A DNA stretch of 64,000 nt, taken from assembly GCA_009746045.1 (NCBI GenBank), contig RPFO01000026.1, forward strand, positions 69,501-133,500. The letters are read 5' to 3'. The notes beneath the pieces were generated by a model. The model was not told where the DNA came from. It worked only from the letters and a program-made list of their open reading frames with translations, and made no database searches. The first letter of the stretch is position 1. Each line of letters begins with the position of its first letter. The translations under genes were made by a program, and so were the position numbers. Source of the stretch: Mesostigma viride. Lineage: Eukaryota; Streptophyta; Mesostigmatophyceae; Mesostigmatales; Mesostigmataceae. Shown piece after piece: positions 10,388 through 22,044 of the stretch.

Positions 10388-10538
10388 AGTTGTACAAGCT
10401 ACTGCTTATACTTTTTATGCGCAAACCTTTTTGCTAAGGTTAACGCATATTCTTACATCCTGCGCAGATGTAAGAATATGCGTTAACCTTAGCTAAAAGG
10501 TTTGCGCATAAAAAGTATAAGCACTAGCTTGTACAACT
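10388..10538. repeat. Left long palindrome of twin-palindrome element
   Basis: 151-bp dyad with about 75-bp arms and a centre at CTGCGCAG. Mismatches at AGCT/AGCA and CACTAG/CAGTAG positions relative to the right copy. Confidence 0.92.
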
Positions 10539-10765
10539 TAGAACCGGCGCGGCGCGGAAGTCACGGGTTCGAAACCTCGTGGGGACAGTGCCGAGTAGGG
10601 ATTATTTGGGAGGATCCGCCGGGGCACCGGTCGGACCTAATTAATCGCCTCGCGAGGTAGATATCGGACCTTCCCGGGATTAATATCGAATTAGTAATTC
10701 GATGCGGAAGTAAAACCCTAGTTAGGGAGCCGCTTAATATTCCGCCCCAACGCGCAAAGGTTTTA

Positions 10766-10917
10766 AGTTGTACAAGCTACTGCTTATACTTTTTATGCGC
10801 AAACCTTTTTGCTAAGGTTAACGCATATTCTTACATCCTGCGCAGGATGTAAGAATATGCGTTAACCTTAGCAAAAAGGTTTGCGCATAAAAAGTATAAG
10901 CAGTAGCTTGTACAACT
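10766..10917. repeat. Right long palindrome of twin-palindrome element
   Basis: 152-bp near-perfect dyad centred on CCTGCGCAGG. It is the same sequence as the left copy. Confidence 0.93.
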
Positions 10918-10922
10918 GACAG

Positions 10923-12545
10923 GGGTCGACGGTTACTGAAAGATATGTGAGGTGGAAAAGTACCTATTTTGGCCACTTTCGTGCAACCGGACGACGAATT
11001 TTCACGAATGCACGACCATGGCGGCCTCGAGTAAAATAGACCGTATGGCCACGTTCGTGCATCATTTGGACCAGTAAGGAGCGCGTTGGGTAGATAAATT
11101 ATCCGTGAAGCTATCTCGATCGCTAAACGGGTCAAAAGTCAATTTCTAAATTCGCGGGGTCGTTATTTGTGTGCTGAATGCCAGGTTAGTGAAATTCAGA
11201 TGGGGCGTAATTGGCGTTGATAGTGCGCCTGCCAGCAGGCCGGTGCTTCGATATGCTGGGAAGAGACTAGCGGAACGGCGGGGGGGGGATGTTGGGGCAG
11301 CCGTGACTAAAGGGGCACTGGCTATTTTCAAGCCTTTTGGCGTGGATCCGTAGGTAGAGGAAGGGGTGTTTTTAGCTAGGAAAAACTGGGATGCGGACAA
11401 TAAACGCGCGCGCGCCCCCAGCTATGGGAGCGCCATTATGCGAACAGCGCTGGTGAGGCCGCTGCAGCCGCTTTCATACGTCAATGGACGACGCATGGAG
11501 CGTCTGTCCGGCCAGATTTGCGGGCTGCATCGCTTCCGGACAACTTGAAAACGCCGAGCTTGAACAGCTTTTCTAATGCAGCCACGTTCAGCGCCAGCGC
11601 ATATGCGTGCCTATAAGTGATCCCGGGTGCGAGGGGTGTGAAAGGTAAGTGCGTCCTGGTGGTAGAAAGGTAATGGCATCGATTTGCTTGTGATATCGTC
11701 AGTTTTTAGCTGCCTATCGGCGCCTAGTGCCGATGTGACGTAAGGCAGGTTATAGTACTTCGTGCAGTGCTCTGCGGCTGGCCCCCGCCGTGTAGACGTG
11801 TTTGCTTTCCATAAGAAGCATGGCAGTTCCTGCCATGCTGGCCATGTCTCAGGCAACCCTTGCAAAGCCCAAAATCAAGCTAGGAGGTCTAGTAGGCTGT
11901 GCAAATGTTGTCCAGTTATGCTTGTATATCTTGCCATGTGCTGTTCATCTGCTGCCGCGGAAGCAAACCCCTGTCATAATATACCGTAACAACCTAGATA
12001 TTGGGGCTATGTGAGTGAAGCTACGCGCTTGGAAGGTCACACCTATCATTATAATGCATGATCCTTGTGCGTGTTTGTAATAGAGGCTTTGGATTCCTCA
12101 TGGTTACGTGCAATACCCATGGCAGGCTATTGCTGCCTGCAGTGCTGCGCGACAGCATCGGCCGTGCAAGTGTGTGTGAGGGGTCCCTTGGGGAGCATGC
12201 CATGTCATGCCATGCTTACCGTGTCGTGGGGGAACCTCGTAAGGTCCAAAAGACACGTTACATGCAGATGGAACTGAGTACTGGCGCCTTTTGGTCGCTT
12301 GTATCTATGGTCATGTTGTGTTGTCAGATGGTGCCCTCGCAGCGACACCCTATTTTATTAAATCATAATTAAATACGTATTAGGGCTATATGACTGATGT
12401 TAAGTGCTGGGAACCCCAAAACAATCATAATAATGCATGGCCTTCACTCATATTTGGAATAAAGTTTGTTGGTTCATTGTAATTACATGCAACACCCAAT
12501 TTATAAAAAGGCCTCAATTGAGGCCTTTTTCTAGGTAGATAGACA
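10923..12545. other. Interior of CTAG element, no gene recognised
   Basis: Scattered short ORFs on both strands (for example 11146-11400 and 12058-12372) with no recognised domain. Includes a G9 run at about 11281-11289 and a CGCGCGCG run at about 11405. Confidence 0.5.
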
Positions 12546-12549
12546 CTAG

Positions 12550-13157
12550 GCCCACAAATGAGTTGGTCATCTCCATGCCACACAAAGAACAGCAGTCCAG
12601 AGGGGGTGGGTACAACAAAAAAGCATGGGTCCAGGTCATCATACGTGGCCTTGAGCTTTTTGAAGACTTCCTCTGCTGAGTCTCTGAAAATTTTGGGGGC
12701 ACTGACAAGCCCTTCCACCCCAATGTTGATGAGAAGGTGGGGCTCATCAATGTAAGGTTGCCACACAGCTGGGGTGTCTACCACGTACACCTTCCCTTTC
12801 CACACAGATTCAGCCTTTTCTGGGTCCCCCCTGAGGAAGGCCCTTTTAATATCAGTGGCTTTGCAGACAAAGTCTTGGCCTGCATTGAGGTTGTGGAGGA
12901 ATAGGGAGAGCATGATCCTGAGTGAGGTTTGTTGCAGCCCAGGTGTGTAAGTTTCCCCTTAATTGGCAGTGTGGAGGTCCCCTTTAATTCTGTGACACAT
13001 GGTCTGGCATGGGAAATTGGGGAGCCCACTTTTTGTGGTTTTTGTTTGAGAACAAATTTTAGTCTGAGCTTTTTGGCTCCCTCTGGCACATCCCATGAAG
13101 GGGTGACAGGCGGTTTGTATTGAGGGTTTTGGGGGTTGGGCAGGACCCATTCCTGCC
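12550..13157 (-). pseudogene. Copia-like RT N-terminal part
   Basis: Reverse complement homologue of 51297-51895. It contains the first catalytic aspartate region (TDIKRAFLRGD, about 12830-12865) and the HGDD box (VWHGDDQLICG, about 12553-12590). It begins at the junction with the CACTA-like element and ends at the CTAG element. One frameshift lies at about 12905-12960, where ORFs 12425-12913 and 12959-13177 meet. Confidence 0.88.
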
Positions 13158-13186
13158 TGCACTAGGAACTCATGCAATCACGTTGA

Positions 13187-13649
13187 ACGTTGTGTCAGCA
13201 CAGCGATCTCGCCTGCATTCAAACAAACGCACACCGATAACCCACCAAAGAGTATTATTATTGCAAGTATTATTGGTTATTAAAAAAAATAGAACAGATA
13301 CAACACAGGACGCTTTTACTGGCGGCAAGATCATGGCACCCGGATGGGTAAAACCAAACAAACTAGATATTAATTACTAGGGCTGGCTTTGTGACAGTAA
13401 AACATGATTGGCTAATCCCAAGGCGCCTTTCAACTGGACTGAATTAAAATAACCAAAGCAGACGGCGTAAGTAGCATTTGCAAAAAACAAGGCTCACCAG
13501 TAGGCCTCGTCGCCATTCACAGGGTCGCTGTAATCAGCCATGGGAAGGGCGTCTTCTACCAGCAAATCCCTTGCCGCGTTGTGTCAGCACAGCGATCCCC
13601 CCTGCATCCAAACAAAGGCACACCGATAACCAAGAAAAGAGTATGCAAA
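13187..13649. repeat. Direct repeat pair inside CACTA-like element
   Basis: About 75 bp starting GTTGTGTCAGCACAGCGATC at about 13190 recurs at about 13578, ending near the AAAGAGTAT motif, with some substitutions. Confidence 0.8.
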
Positions 13650-13961
13650 TGTGTAGCCTTGTTCATTGGAATTATGGCTGGCTTACGCAAAGAGCGACTG
13701 TAAGATGACCTATACAGTGGGGCCGGAAACAGCTTGCTTGATCAGGGCGTGTTTTTCGAGCTTCACTGGCCGGGAGTGTCTAGTGGTGAGAACCATTGCT
13801 GCGGTCGCTTTCCCACCATTTACGAGGAAAAACCCGCAAATGAAAAACCACTGAAACGGTCTAGCTAGTCAGTCATTACATTAGCCACATGCCATCATGC
13901 ATGTTTCCAAACGTCCAAGAACTGCACACGGTGCAAATGCAAAAATCCGGAGGACACGACC

Positions 13962-14357
13962 TCATTGCTTCATATTTGTATGCAGAAGAAAAAAAAAGTA
14001 ACATGCATTAAGGGCCCGCCTGCATAAAGGGCCTGAATTCTGATGCGGGCCCAACGGCAGCACCGCCATAGCAGATAAGGGCCCGCAGTCTGATGCGGGC
14101 CCCACGGCACCACCGCCATAGCAGAGCTCGAAGGTCGTGGGGTATGCCCTTTGTCGGTAGGTGCCGTTGGTGTCAAATTGGGTGCCGCCAAAATCGGGCC
14201 GACGCGTCAATAGACTGAGGCCGTCGATGAGTGCCATCATGCGGCTTGGGTCACTTCTGTTGGAGAACTTCAGGTAAGTTAACTTAATGCAAACCACTGG
14301 TCGCCCGCGTCGGGAACCGGCCCAACGGCTCTCCCGCAACAGAAAATTACGCGGCAT
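13962..14357 (-). other. Unassigned ORF in CACTA-like element
   Basis: 131-codon minus-strand ORF with a duplicated GGGCCC...GCACCGCCATAGCAGA segment (about 14049-14125). No domain recognised and probably non-coding. Noted because this is the longest stretch of the element interior with any ORF. Confidence 0.2.
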
Positions 14358-15514
14358 ACTGCATAAGTCGTCGGATCGTTACGTTTCGACGGTCAAGATT
14401 TCATGATGAGGTTTGCGTTCAATTTGCCGCAGTTTGCCGCCCAGAGAAAGTAGTCGTTGGACTCGTTGCCCACGATGAAACACAATCAAGCAAGCTGTTT
14501 CCGGCCCCACCGTCTAGGTCATGTAGTCGCTCTTCACGTCAGCCAGCCATAATTTCAATGCACAAGGCTACACATTTCCATCTCCATTCATATTCATAAT
14601 CCTGCACGACTCGAAAACGCGGACAAGATAACGGCAGGCTCGAGCTCCCATGGTCCGGATTCTCCCGATTTCTGGCCTGCGCTGGTTGTCTCCTTGATAT
14701 TGGCAACTCTCTCCGGTAAGAGATTTTTCGCAGTTTGGCTGTTTCGAAACGTTAATTAAGTGAGATGCCTTCGGATCAGGAGACTCACACAGCCGCGAAA
14801 TCATGCCAAAGGTCCTATGTTCGATCCCTTGCTGGTAGCTTCTGAGCTTTCTTATTTTCTGTGTTCCGCGGAATCTCAGATTTGGGCTGCTAGCGTTTTC
14901 ACGTTTGTTGCTTTCTGATCCGACGACAACGTTGTGGCTTAATTGCTCGTGTGACATCTGGCGCATGGTGTGATTCATGTGTATGGGCTGCTTTGCCATA
15001 AGAGTGAGTGTTGGGTCATAAATCGTGTTCTACACATTTGCTGCATGATTGGACCGTTAGGTGCTGGTGAGCTCTTCCTTGTAGAATGGTGATGTCTATG
15101 TCAAGGATCTGATATCTTTTTTTTCTCTTGCGTATTGTGTCGCGGTTTGCTTGGATTCATGCAGGCACCACGAGAATGAAATGGGAGCGGTCAGCATGAT
15201 GCCCTAGCAAGCGACCAGATTTGTTAACCAGCTGTCATCGTATTTGATGAAAGGCAATGACGGATGTGTCATAAAGCCATAACAGTGTTGTATAGATGAT
15301 TCATTAAATGATCAATGGTTACAATTCCAGAATTTCGCCGCTGAGTAGCTAGTATGATTTAATGGGTTCTTGACGGCTATAAACATTTATTATTTTAACA
15401 TTATAATGAAAAGATTTTGATTGTTCGTGCTGTTTTGAACAGTGCGGTTGTTACTGGCACTGCCTGCATCTGGCTGCCACCATATTGCATTATGGGTGTG
15501 TTTCTCAGCGCTGT

Positions 15515-15792
15515 GTTTTCTCACTTTTCTCACGTCCTGTTTTATCTCACGTTTCTCACGTTTCTCACCTCCTGTTTTTCTCACGTTTCTCACCTCCTGT
15601 TTTTTGAGATTTTTCTCACGTTTTTTTCCTTTTCTCACCTTTTTGGGGCAATCTCACCCGGGTGAGAAACGTGTTTTCTCACCCATTCTCACCCCATTTT
15701 CTCACCTTTCTCACCCATTCTCACCCATTTCTCACCCTTTTTCTCACCTTTCTCACCCTTTTTCTCACCATTTCTCACCCATTCTCAAAGCC
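15515..15792. repeat. Subterminal (TTCTCAC)n array of CACTA-like element
   Basis: About 25 imperfect TTCTCAC(C/G) units with variable T and C spacers, running to within one base of the right TIR. Dense subterminal repeats are a known feature of CACTA elements, where transposase binds. Calling these binding sites is an inference. Confidence 0.8.
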
Positions 15793-15806
15793 GAGTTCCT
15801 AGTGCA

Positions 15807-16840
15807 TGGCTTGGTGGACGATGGCCAACAGCCACTTTGTAAACCCTTTTTGTGTTTTGCATTCTTGTATGACGTGGGAGATTTGTTGGGGTGAGTGCAT
15901 GGCTATGTCCCACTTACCCAGCCCAAAGGCTGAGGGATGGAGGAACTGGCTGTGCACTAACTTGTCCAGATCAGGGATCTCCCCTAGTGCATACTGAATG
16001 TTGACTGCCTTGATGACAGCATCCATACCAGGGACAATACTGGAGAGAGGGATTTTAAAGTGGTCCAGAGGAACTGCACCCACCCCTGTGATACTGAGCT
16101 CATTAGCTGAGATAAGCACCCCAGGATAGGATACAAAAGGTTCCCCCAACAAGGTGTTACCAGAGTACCCTGCCACCACGTACCTGGAAGGGTGTCTGAA
16201 TACCAAGTATAGGGAGCAGCACTTGTCCCACTACATCCAGTGAGCTTTGGCCTGAGAAATCCTGCACCCGTGCCCAAAATGAAGGTGCAATCTCAAGACC
16301 AGGGACGGCTTGTACACTGATCACACTGACCTCAGTGCCTGAGTGTCTATTGCCAGGGTCCAGGGGTCCTGACTAGTGCACACAGCTGAGACTTTTGCCA
16401 GCCCTTCGGCCACAGCAGCTTGTTGCTTATGTGACCTGTGTAATGCTTGCAAGGCGACTGCCAATCTTGACCTCAGAGCGGGAGGGTTGACAGACAATTT
16501 GGTGCCTTGGGTCTGATGTGCTTCCAGACCAGCTACCTCGTGCCTGGTTAAGCTATCCCCAGTTTGTGAAGTGGGCCTGGCTTCACTGAGGGTGGAAGGG
16601 TTCACAGAGGGTGCTGTGGTGCTGTCAACAGCAGTAATTGGTGGCTCATGGCTACTGCTGGGCATGCTGGAGTTGCCAGATAGAAGTAGTGAGTCCATGC
16701 TTAAAGACTCTTCCCCAGGCACGTCTGCCATGGGAGAATAATACTTCTTAATTCTACGACAGCTCACCCTGTGACGCTTTCCATTGAGATTGTGCTTGAC
16801 ATCCACTGTCTTGCCATGTTTGGTAAATCCACGGATGGTA
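15807..16840 (-). pseudogene. Copia-like integrase tail and protease-like domain
   Basis: Minus-strand frames 16321-16806 and 15799-16206 match 31500-32480 of the plus-strand element. The protease-like part has AIDTQA near 16330 and GYSGNTLLGEPFV near 16130-16175. The two frames are offset by a shift between about 16206 and 16321. The domain follows integrase and precedes RT, as in the plus-strand copy. The C-terminus runs into the CACTA-like element at 15806. Confidence 0.85.
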
Positions 16841-16847
16841 ACTGGAC

Positions 16848-17720
16848 CTAGCCAAGTTCCAACCTTACCAAAACTGTTTTCCTTGTAGTAGAGGACTTGA
16901 TCACCTTTTTGGAATACTGGCCTGGGATGCCGGTTTTATCTTTTTCTGCCAGTTTTGCTGAGGTTTGTGCACGTGCAGTGTTGTCCAGTGCTATCACCTC
17001 TGGGGGATATACACCTGCCTGCAGTCCTGCTGGGATTACCTCACCCCACTTGGCATGCAGGACAGGTCTCATGTTTAGGGTTGTGCACATTTCATGACAC
17101 CAGAGTGCCCTGTCACAATAGACCCCTGCAGTAGCATCCTTGGAGGGATTTTTAGCTAGTAGGGTTTTGACAGATCTGATGGTTCTTTCAATGACCCCCT
17201 GACCTTCATGATCTTCCAGCCCAGCAATCTCTAATGCTTCACACCCTTCCAGGTCAGTCAGACAGGAAAATTGTTGATCAAGCAAAATTCTGTCAACTGG
17301 ATACAATATATGGGTAATTAAGCAATCATGAGTGCAACACGTAGCTGCCCTGCTGACATGCCAGGTAGTGGTTCCATGACTGTGAACCTGGACCATGAGT
17401 CTTTTAGGATCATGCAGGTTGGGTTGGACATCCTTGTTGATGTGCATTACATCCCCCACTATCATGCCTCTAGTGGTGAAAGGAGTTGCAGTATGCCATT
17501 TTTGAGGTTTGGGGCTGTTAAACTGACATTCTTGACAGTGTTGTCTAGCCAGTTTTACTGCATTCCTGAGTGGTTTTCCCATGCTACTACCCCCCAGGCG
17601 TTTTGCCAGATCCTCAGCCACTGTTTCATGACCCATGGCTAAGTGCAGCTGGTGAGCAAGCTCCTTGATATCAATGGAGTTGTCAACAGTGGGGGTCAGT
17701 GCTTTGATATAGGGTTCCAG
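16848..17720 (-). pseudogene. Copia-like integrase (zinc-binding and catalytic core)
   Basis: HHCC-type segment (HLAMGHETVAEDLAKR... then CQECQF) at about 17530-17660. Catalytic core residues lie in VGDVMHINKD (about 17445), ILLDQQFS (about 17275) and QGVIERTIRS (about 17190). Compared with 30715-32495, the protein is out of register between the first and second aspartates (about 17300-17430) and then returns to register, so two offsetting indels are present. Confidence 0.87.
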
Positions 17721-18042
17721 TACAGGGTATTGGGAGGACAGAAGTCTTGCTGCCTCAAAATCAATCAGGCCTTTGCTGCCCCATCCCCAATGCCAATGAG
17801 ATCATCATCCTCAGAGTAGCCCAAGGTGAGAGAACTCACTGTTGTTTGGGTTGAACCGGGGTCGGTTGCAGCGGGATCCGATCGAGCCTGGAGCTGGCCA
17901 GGTTGTGCCTCGTGTAGTGGCAGCCTGGGCAGAGATCCACATTGTTGCCCAGTGTAGGGTTGTGGTTGCACTGGTTGCGGCTGTGCCCCGTCTGGAAGCA
18001 CCTCAGGCACCTGACCCTTCCAGGGTTGCCAGGTAATTGCCT
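17721..18042 (-). pseudogene. Copia-like Gag zinc-knuckle region
   Basis: Homologous to about 30290-30560. It encodes Cys/His residues corresponding to CLRCFQRGHDRNHC of the plus-strand copy, then an acidic linker (SEDDDLIGIGDG) into integrase. It is frame-broken. Confidence 0.75.
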
Positions 18043-18773
<731 letters not shown>

Positions 18774-18845
18774 CCCTGGTGGGGCCGGTTGTTGTTGTTG
18801 TTATTGCCCTGTGAGGGCCTGTTGTTGGTATTGTTATTGTTAATT
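18774..18845 (-). pseudogene. Gag Asn-rich linker remnant
   Basis: Minus-strand translation gives Asn runs separated by RPxQG-type units, the same pattern as the RSQQG units of the plus-strand Gag. Confidence 0.6.
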
Positions 18846-18854
18846 TAACGCAGC

Positions 18855-19170
18855 TTTTCTTGTTTGTTCATTGTATTGATTGAGAGGACAGTATCTTTGC
18901 TGCCTCAAAACCCACCATGGTTTGGTAACAGTTTCATTTGTTTGCTTGTAATGAGAGGACAGTTGCTGTGCTGCCTCAACACCAACCATGGTTTGTTAAC
19001 CGTTTCGTTTGTTTGATTGTAGTGAGAGGACAGTAGCCGTGCTGCCTCAACACCAACTCCATGGCTTGGTAACCGTTTCGTTTGTTTGTTTGTTTGTAGT
19101 GAGAGGACAGCATCTGTGCTGCCTCAACACCAACCATGGTTTGGTAACAGTTTTGTTTGTTTTGTGTTAG
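18855..19170. repeat. About 76-bp tandem repeat, four copies
   Basis: The unit carries GAGAGGACAG...GCTGCCTCAA...CCATGG...GGTAAC followed by a TTTGTTTG stretch. The GGACAG...GCTGCCTCAA core also occurs once in the integrase-proximal coding region at about 17737-17760, so the array appears derived from element coding sequence. It occupies the place where the Gag core should be. Confidence 0.85.
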
Positions 19171-19693
19171 TGTTTCTTGTTATTGCCTCCCGGTGCTGCT
19201 TGAGCGTTGGCACCATAGCCATGTCTTTACCCGCAAGTACACGCATTTGGTAATGGCTTCTGCCACTACTGCATGCCTTATTGATTACGTGCGGCTGCTG
19301 GGCAAGCTCCATGTCTAGGGAGTTGACAGCAGTGGGTTTGATTAAGGGCCCTCAGCCCTGACATAGAGAGGATCAACAGTCTCCATAGAGGGTAGAGGCT
19401 GTGCTGCCATAGAAAGCAACAATATCCTTACACTCATCCCAAATAAAATGGGGAGATCTGCGTTCAAAAGACATGACATTCATTCAGATAACTCACGTTG
19501 GGGTGGACGGTGATACTTGTCTCGTTTGCATATGCCGTCCAGCCCAGGCCGCCCACCGCCGGTGATGGGGATAGGCCAGGAGTGCTTTTATCACATAACA
19601 GCTGGAGCGTTTCTATGCTCCTCATGCTGCAGCGATAGCTTTCTGTTTGGTTATGATATGTTGAAAAGATAGCCACCGCTCTTGAGCATTATA
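19171..19693 (-). other. Degenerate element-internal sequence
   Basis: 19255-19400 resembles a diverged copy of the segment at about 17640-17720 (shared GGCAAGCTCC and GGAGTTGACAGCAGTGGG motifs). The remainder is unassigned. The Gag core present at 29215-30100 in the plus-strand copy is absent here. Confidence 0.5.
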
Positions 19694-20230
19694 TCAGAGC
19701 ATGCATGAGGAAAGAAAGCAACGGACTTGCTTACGCTGGAAGCCCCAGGGGCCGGCGCGGGGCCGGTGCCTCCTGGGGGGTTGTTTTCCTGCCGCATTGC
19801 CGCCGCCATGGCTGCTCCAGCAGTGGGTGCTGCTGACAGACAGTCGCAGCCGCCGGGGAAGAGGGTTGGTCGGTGCCCCGTAGGGGAACCGGCTCCGCCA
19901 CCGGCTGGCGCACAGGGGAGGGGGGTTGTTCGGACTGCCTCGCGGCAGCCGGACCCTCCACCTGGCTGGTATTGTCATATTGTTGTTCTTTTGTTTTCTT
20001 TTTCTTTTTCCTTGTCTTTTTTTTTGTTTTGTTGTTATTGCATGCAGGCGCACCGACATCAGCCGGTGCCCTGTTGTCTGGCGGACGACGCTGATCATCA
20101 TCGTCGTCCCCAAGATATAGTTTCTTTTTTTTTTTTTCCTTTTCTTTTCGTTTTTTTTTTTTTTTTTTTTCCAGTGCCGGTTTGAACCATTGATGAGTTT
20201 GATGGTGCTGAAGAGCATTTGTAAAATTCA
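19694..20230 (-). pseudogene. Gag N-terminal extension of Copia-like element
   Basis: Minus-strand translation gives a Lys-rich block, an acidic run, then a Pro/Ala-rich segment (GPAAARQSEQPPSPVRQP) that parallels the N-terminal part of the ORF at 27651-28355 (GTAAARPTDLPPSP). Poly-T tracts at about 20117-20170 expand the Lys block. It lies directly after the 5' LTR and is frame-broken. Confidence 0.65.
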
Positions 20231-20723
20231 AGTTAGGAAATGGGAATGACCGACTTGGTATATTGCTTGAGAGCACTGTGAGCAATGAGCAATGAATTGC
20301 TTGGTTCATTAGAAAATAGGTTTACCCTTTATCAACGTTCCTCTCACTGGCTGCGCCGCCAGTGACCGTTGGGTGCAGACCGTTGGCCCGAGGCCGCACG
20401 ATGACAGGTCGCAGTCTAGTCAGTAGTCACTGCATCGTGTGATCACAGATCAATGCACAATGCAGTACGGTCCCTATCTAGGATACTCTAGTACCGTCCA
20501 ATGACAGGACACTAAGTATACTGGGTACTGACATCTGTCACGTACCCCAGTACCCAAAGTACCTATCTAGGGAAACGTATGCGACTCGACTAGTAGCATT
20601 CCTATCTGCATAGCCCACGTGGTATTTATATTCACATACCAACGTAGGTTTACAAGGCTTATTCATACGTTGTATTCACAATGCCTTTGAGACTTAGTCT
20701 GCAGCAAAGCATGGAGACTAACT
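20231..20723 (-). repeat. 5' LTR of minus-strand Copia-like element
   Basis: 493 bp, ends AGTTAGG...ACTAACT as read on the plus strand, partner of 8424-8921. Confidence 0.93.
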
Positions 20724-20728
20724 GGGTT

Positions 20729-22044
20729 TGCATACTTTTGACAAAGTTTACGGTGTTCTGGACCGTACGGCCAAGGTAGGGGGGTACAGGGTACTTTTCC
20801 ACGTAGAACGTGCATTCCGGAGAAATACGACCTGGCCATGGAGGCTTGCGCCTACCGACGCAAGGGATTTACGTTTGAGTTCGAATTTGCTGGCCAAACT
20901 TAGGAAATAGAATTTTTATGTCCTAAAGATTATGCAGCCAAATTTTTGGTTCGTGGGAATGTCGTTTGATAGGTTTCGGCAGCGTTCTTGCTGGAAAATA
21001 CTGCGATCAGGGGGGCCGATGCCAACGTTGACAGCAATGCCTTTCCGGTGCTGTTTGACGAGTTTATAGGTTCCTTCTGTCGTACTGTACTTATTAATTA
21101 ATTAAGCACGTGACTGCGTCACGTGGGTGCCAATACAGAGTAAAGGAACCTTCAACCCTATATACACAGCGAGAAGGAGGGAGGGCGCCCTAGCTTCTCT
21201 CACTGCCGCAAGTGGGCATGCAGGCCACAGAGCGCTCTCTCCACGGCAATTAATTAATTGATTAATTCATTAATTAATTAATTAAACACGTGCTCCCGTT
21301 GGGGAGTCACGGAGCACTGAAGTGCTTTTAATCCCTGTGTGTGCACTACAGGAGAAAGGGCAGAGACCCCCAGTCTCCTTCATGCCAAAGGCATGCCACA
21401 GCTGCAATCGGGCGCGGCTAGCTAAAATGACAGGCTAACGATCCGGCAAACTGTGGGTGCAATAAGACCCATGTAAGCGGGGCATAACAAGTATAGCGTG
21501 GGCAAGTAATCTGACCATAGCACGGGCGTAGCATGGCTGTGCTAGGACTAGGCTAAGGCTATGGCTGGTTGTGTACCGTGCGTTGGCGGCACGTGACTAG
21601 GTATGTTGGCACAGCTAGGCGAACATTCTAGGCATGGCTGCCTTAGCGGCAGTGACTCCAATGGTTACAATTGCTAGGGCTATTGCTATTCTAGCCAGTT
21701 AAAGCCCGACCGGCTCAGCTATGGCGGTCGGTCACGTTGAGCTTGGGATAAGGTGAACACAGAGAACTACCGTCGGAGCTGGCCCACCACTGGTTTATGT
21801 CTTAGCCAGCAAACCCTATCCGGTTAGCCGTAACCGTGGGACAAGCTAGCCGTCCGTACTGACCCGGATAAGGCCCCGGACTGGGGCCTAGGTGGCGCCG
21901 GCCCTAGGCGCCGCCCTTAGACCGGTCGCCCGCGTCGGACCGCCGGATTATAGCCGGCGGCTTAGCGGACGCTAGCGGGAGGCGTGCGGACGGACATGGG
22001 GAACTTAGAGCCAGATCCTAGGGCTCTAGAGTTACTCAACTTAG
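20729..22044. other. Intergenic, AT-palindrome blocks and GC-rich unique DNA
   Basis: Contains TTAATTAATTAA blocks at about 21090-21105 and 21248-21290, each followed by a CACGTG motif. 21107-21125 is an inverted pair CACGTGAC/GTCACGTG. 21400-22040 is GC-rich with GCTAGG-type motifs and no ORF of note. No gene recognised. Confidence 0.45.

Larger units (their letters stand above)
10388..10917. mobile_element. Twin-palindrome element, TSD GACAG
   Basis: Two copies of one long palindrome (10388-10538, 151 bp; 10766-10917, 152 bp) flank a 227-bp spacer. GACAG is repeated at 10383-10387 and 10918-10922. The ends are AGTTGTACAAGC...GCTTGTACAACT. The right palindrome is essentially perfect. The left has one missing base at its centre and two arm mismatches. 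AGTT...AACT ends and the 5-bp TSD match the Copia-like LTRs in this window. The spacer contains GGGTTCGAAACC, a match to the tRNA T-arm/B-box consensus. No ORF. Confidence 0.85.
10213..12545. mobile_element. Non-autonomous TIR DNA element, TSD CTAG
   Basis: Ends TGTCTATTTACC (10213-10224) and GGTAGATAGACA (12534-12545) are inverted repeats with one mismatch. CTAG is present at both flanks (10209-10212, 12546-12549). Joining the flanks at one CTAG restores the RT sequence seen in the plus-strand copy at about 51885. Just inside both ends lies the 18-bp palindrome AGGCCTCAATTGAGGCCT. No transposase is recognisable in the 2.3 kb, so it is a non-autonomous derivative. TGT...ACA ends with a 4-bp TSD recall Ginger-type elements, but I would not assign a superfamily. 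Confidence 0.85.
13158..15806. mobile_element. CACTA-like non-autonomous TIR element
   Basis: Inverted ends TGCACTAGGAACTC (13158-13171) and GAGTTCCTAGTGCA (15793-15806) contain the CACTA signature of the CMC (En/Spm) superfamily. It sits inside the protease-RT junction of the Copia element. The Copia flanks join exactly when all 14-bp ends are removed, which leaves no obvious TSD. If the element starts at CACTA, the flanks are TG and CA. No transposase is visible. The right subterminal 270 bp is packed with TTCTCAC units, and the left interior has a 75-bp direct repeat. Confidence 0.75.

Noticed and set aside
10560-10610. Possible tRNA gene in twin-palindrome spacer
   Set aside because: Only a T-arm-like motif with a wobble pair. 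The remainder of a cloverleaf is missing.
10383-10922. Two independent single-palindrome MITEs side by side
   Set aside because: GACAG flanks only the pair as a whole, and no TSD flanks either palindrome alone.
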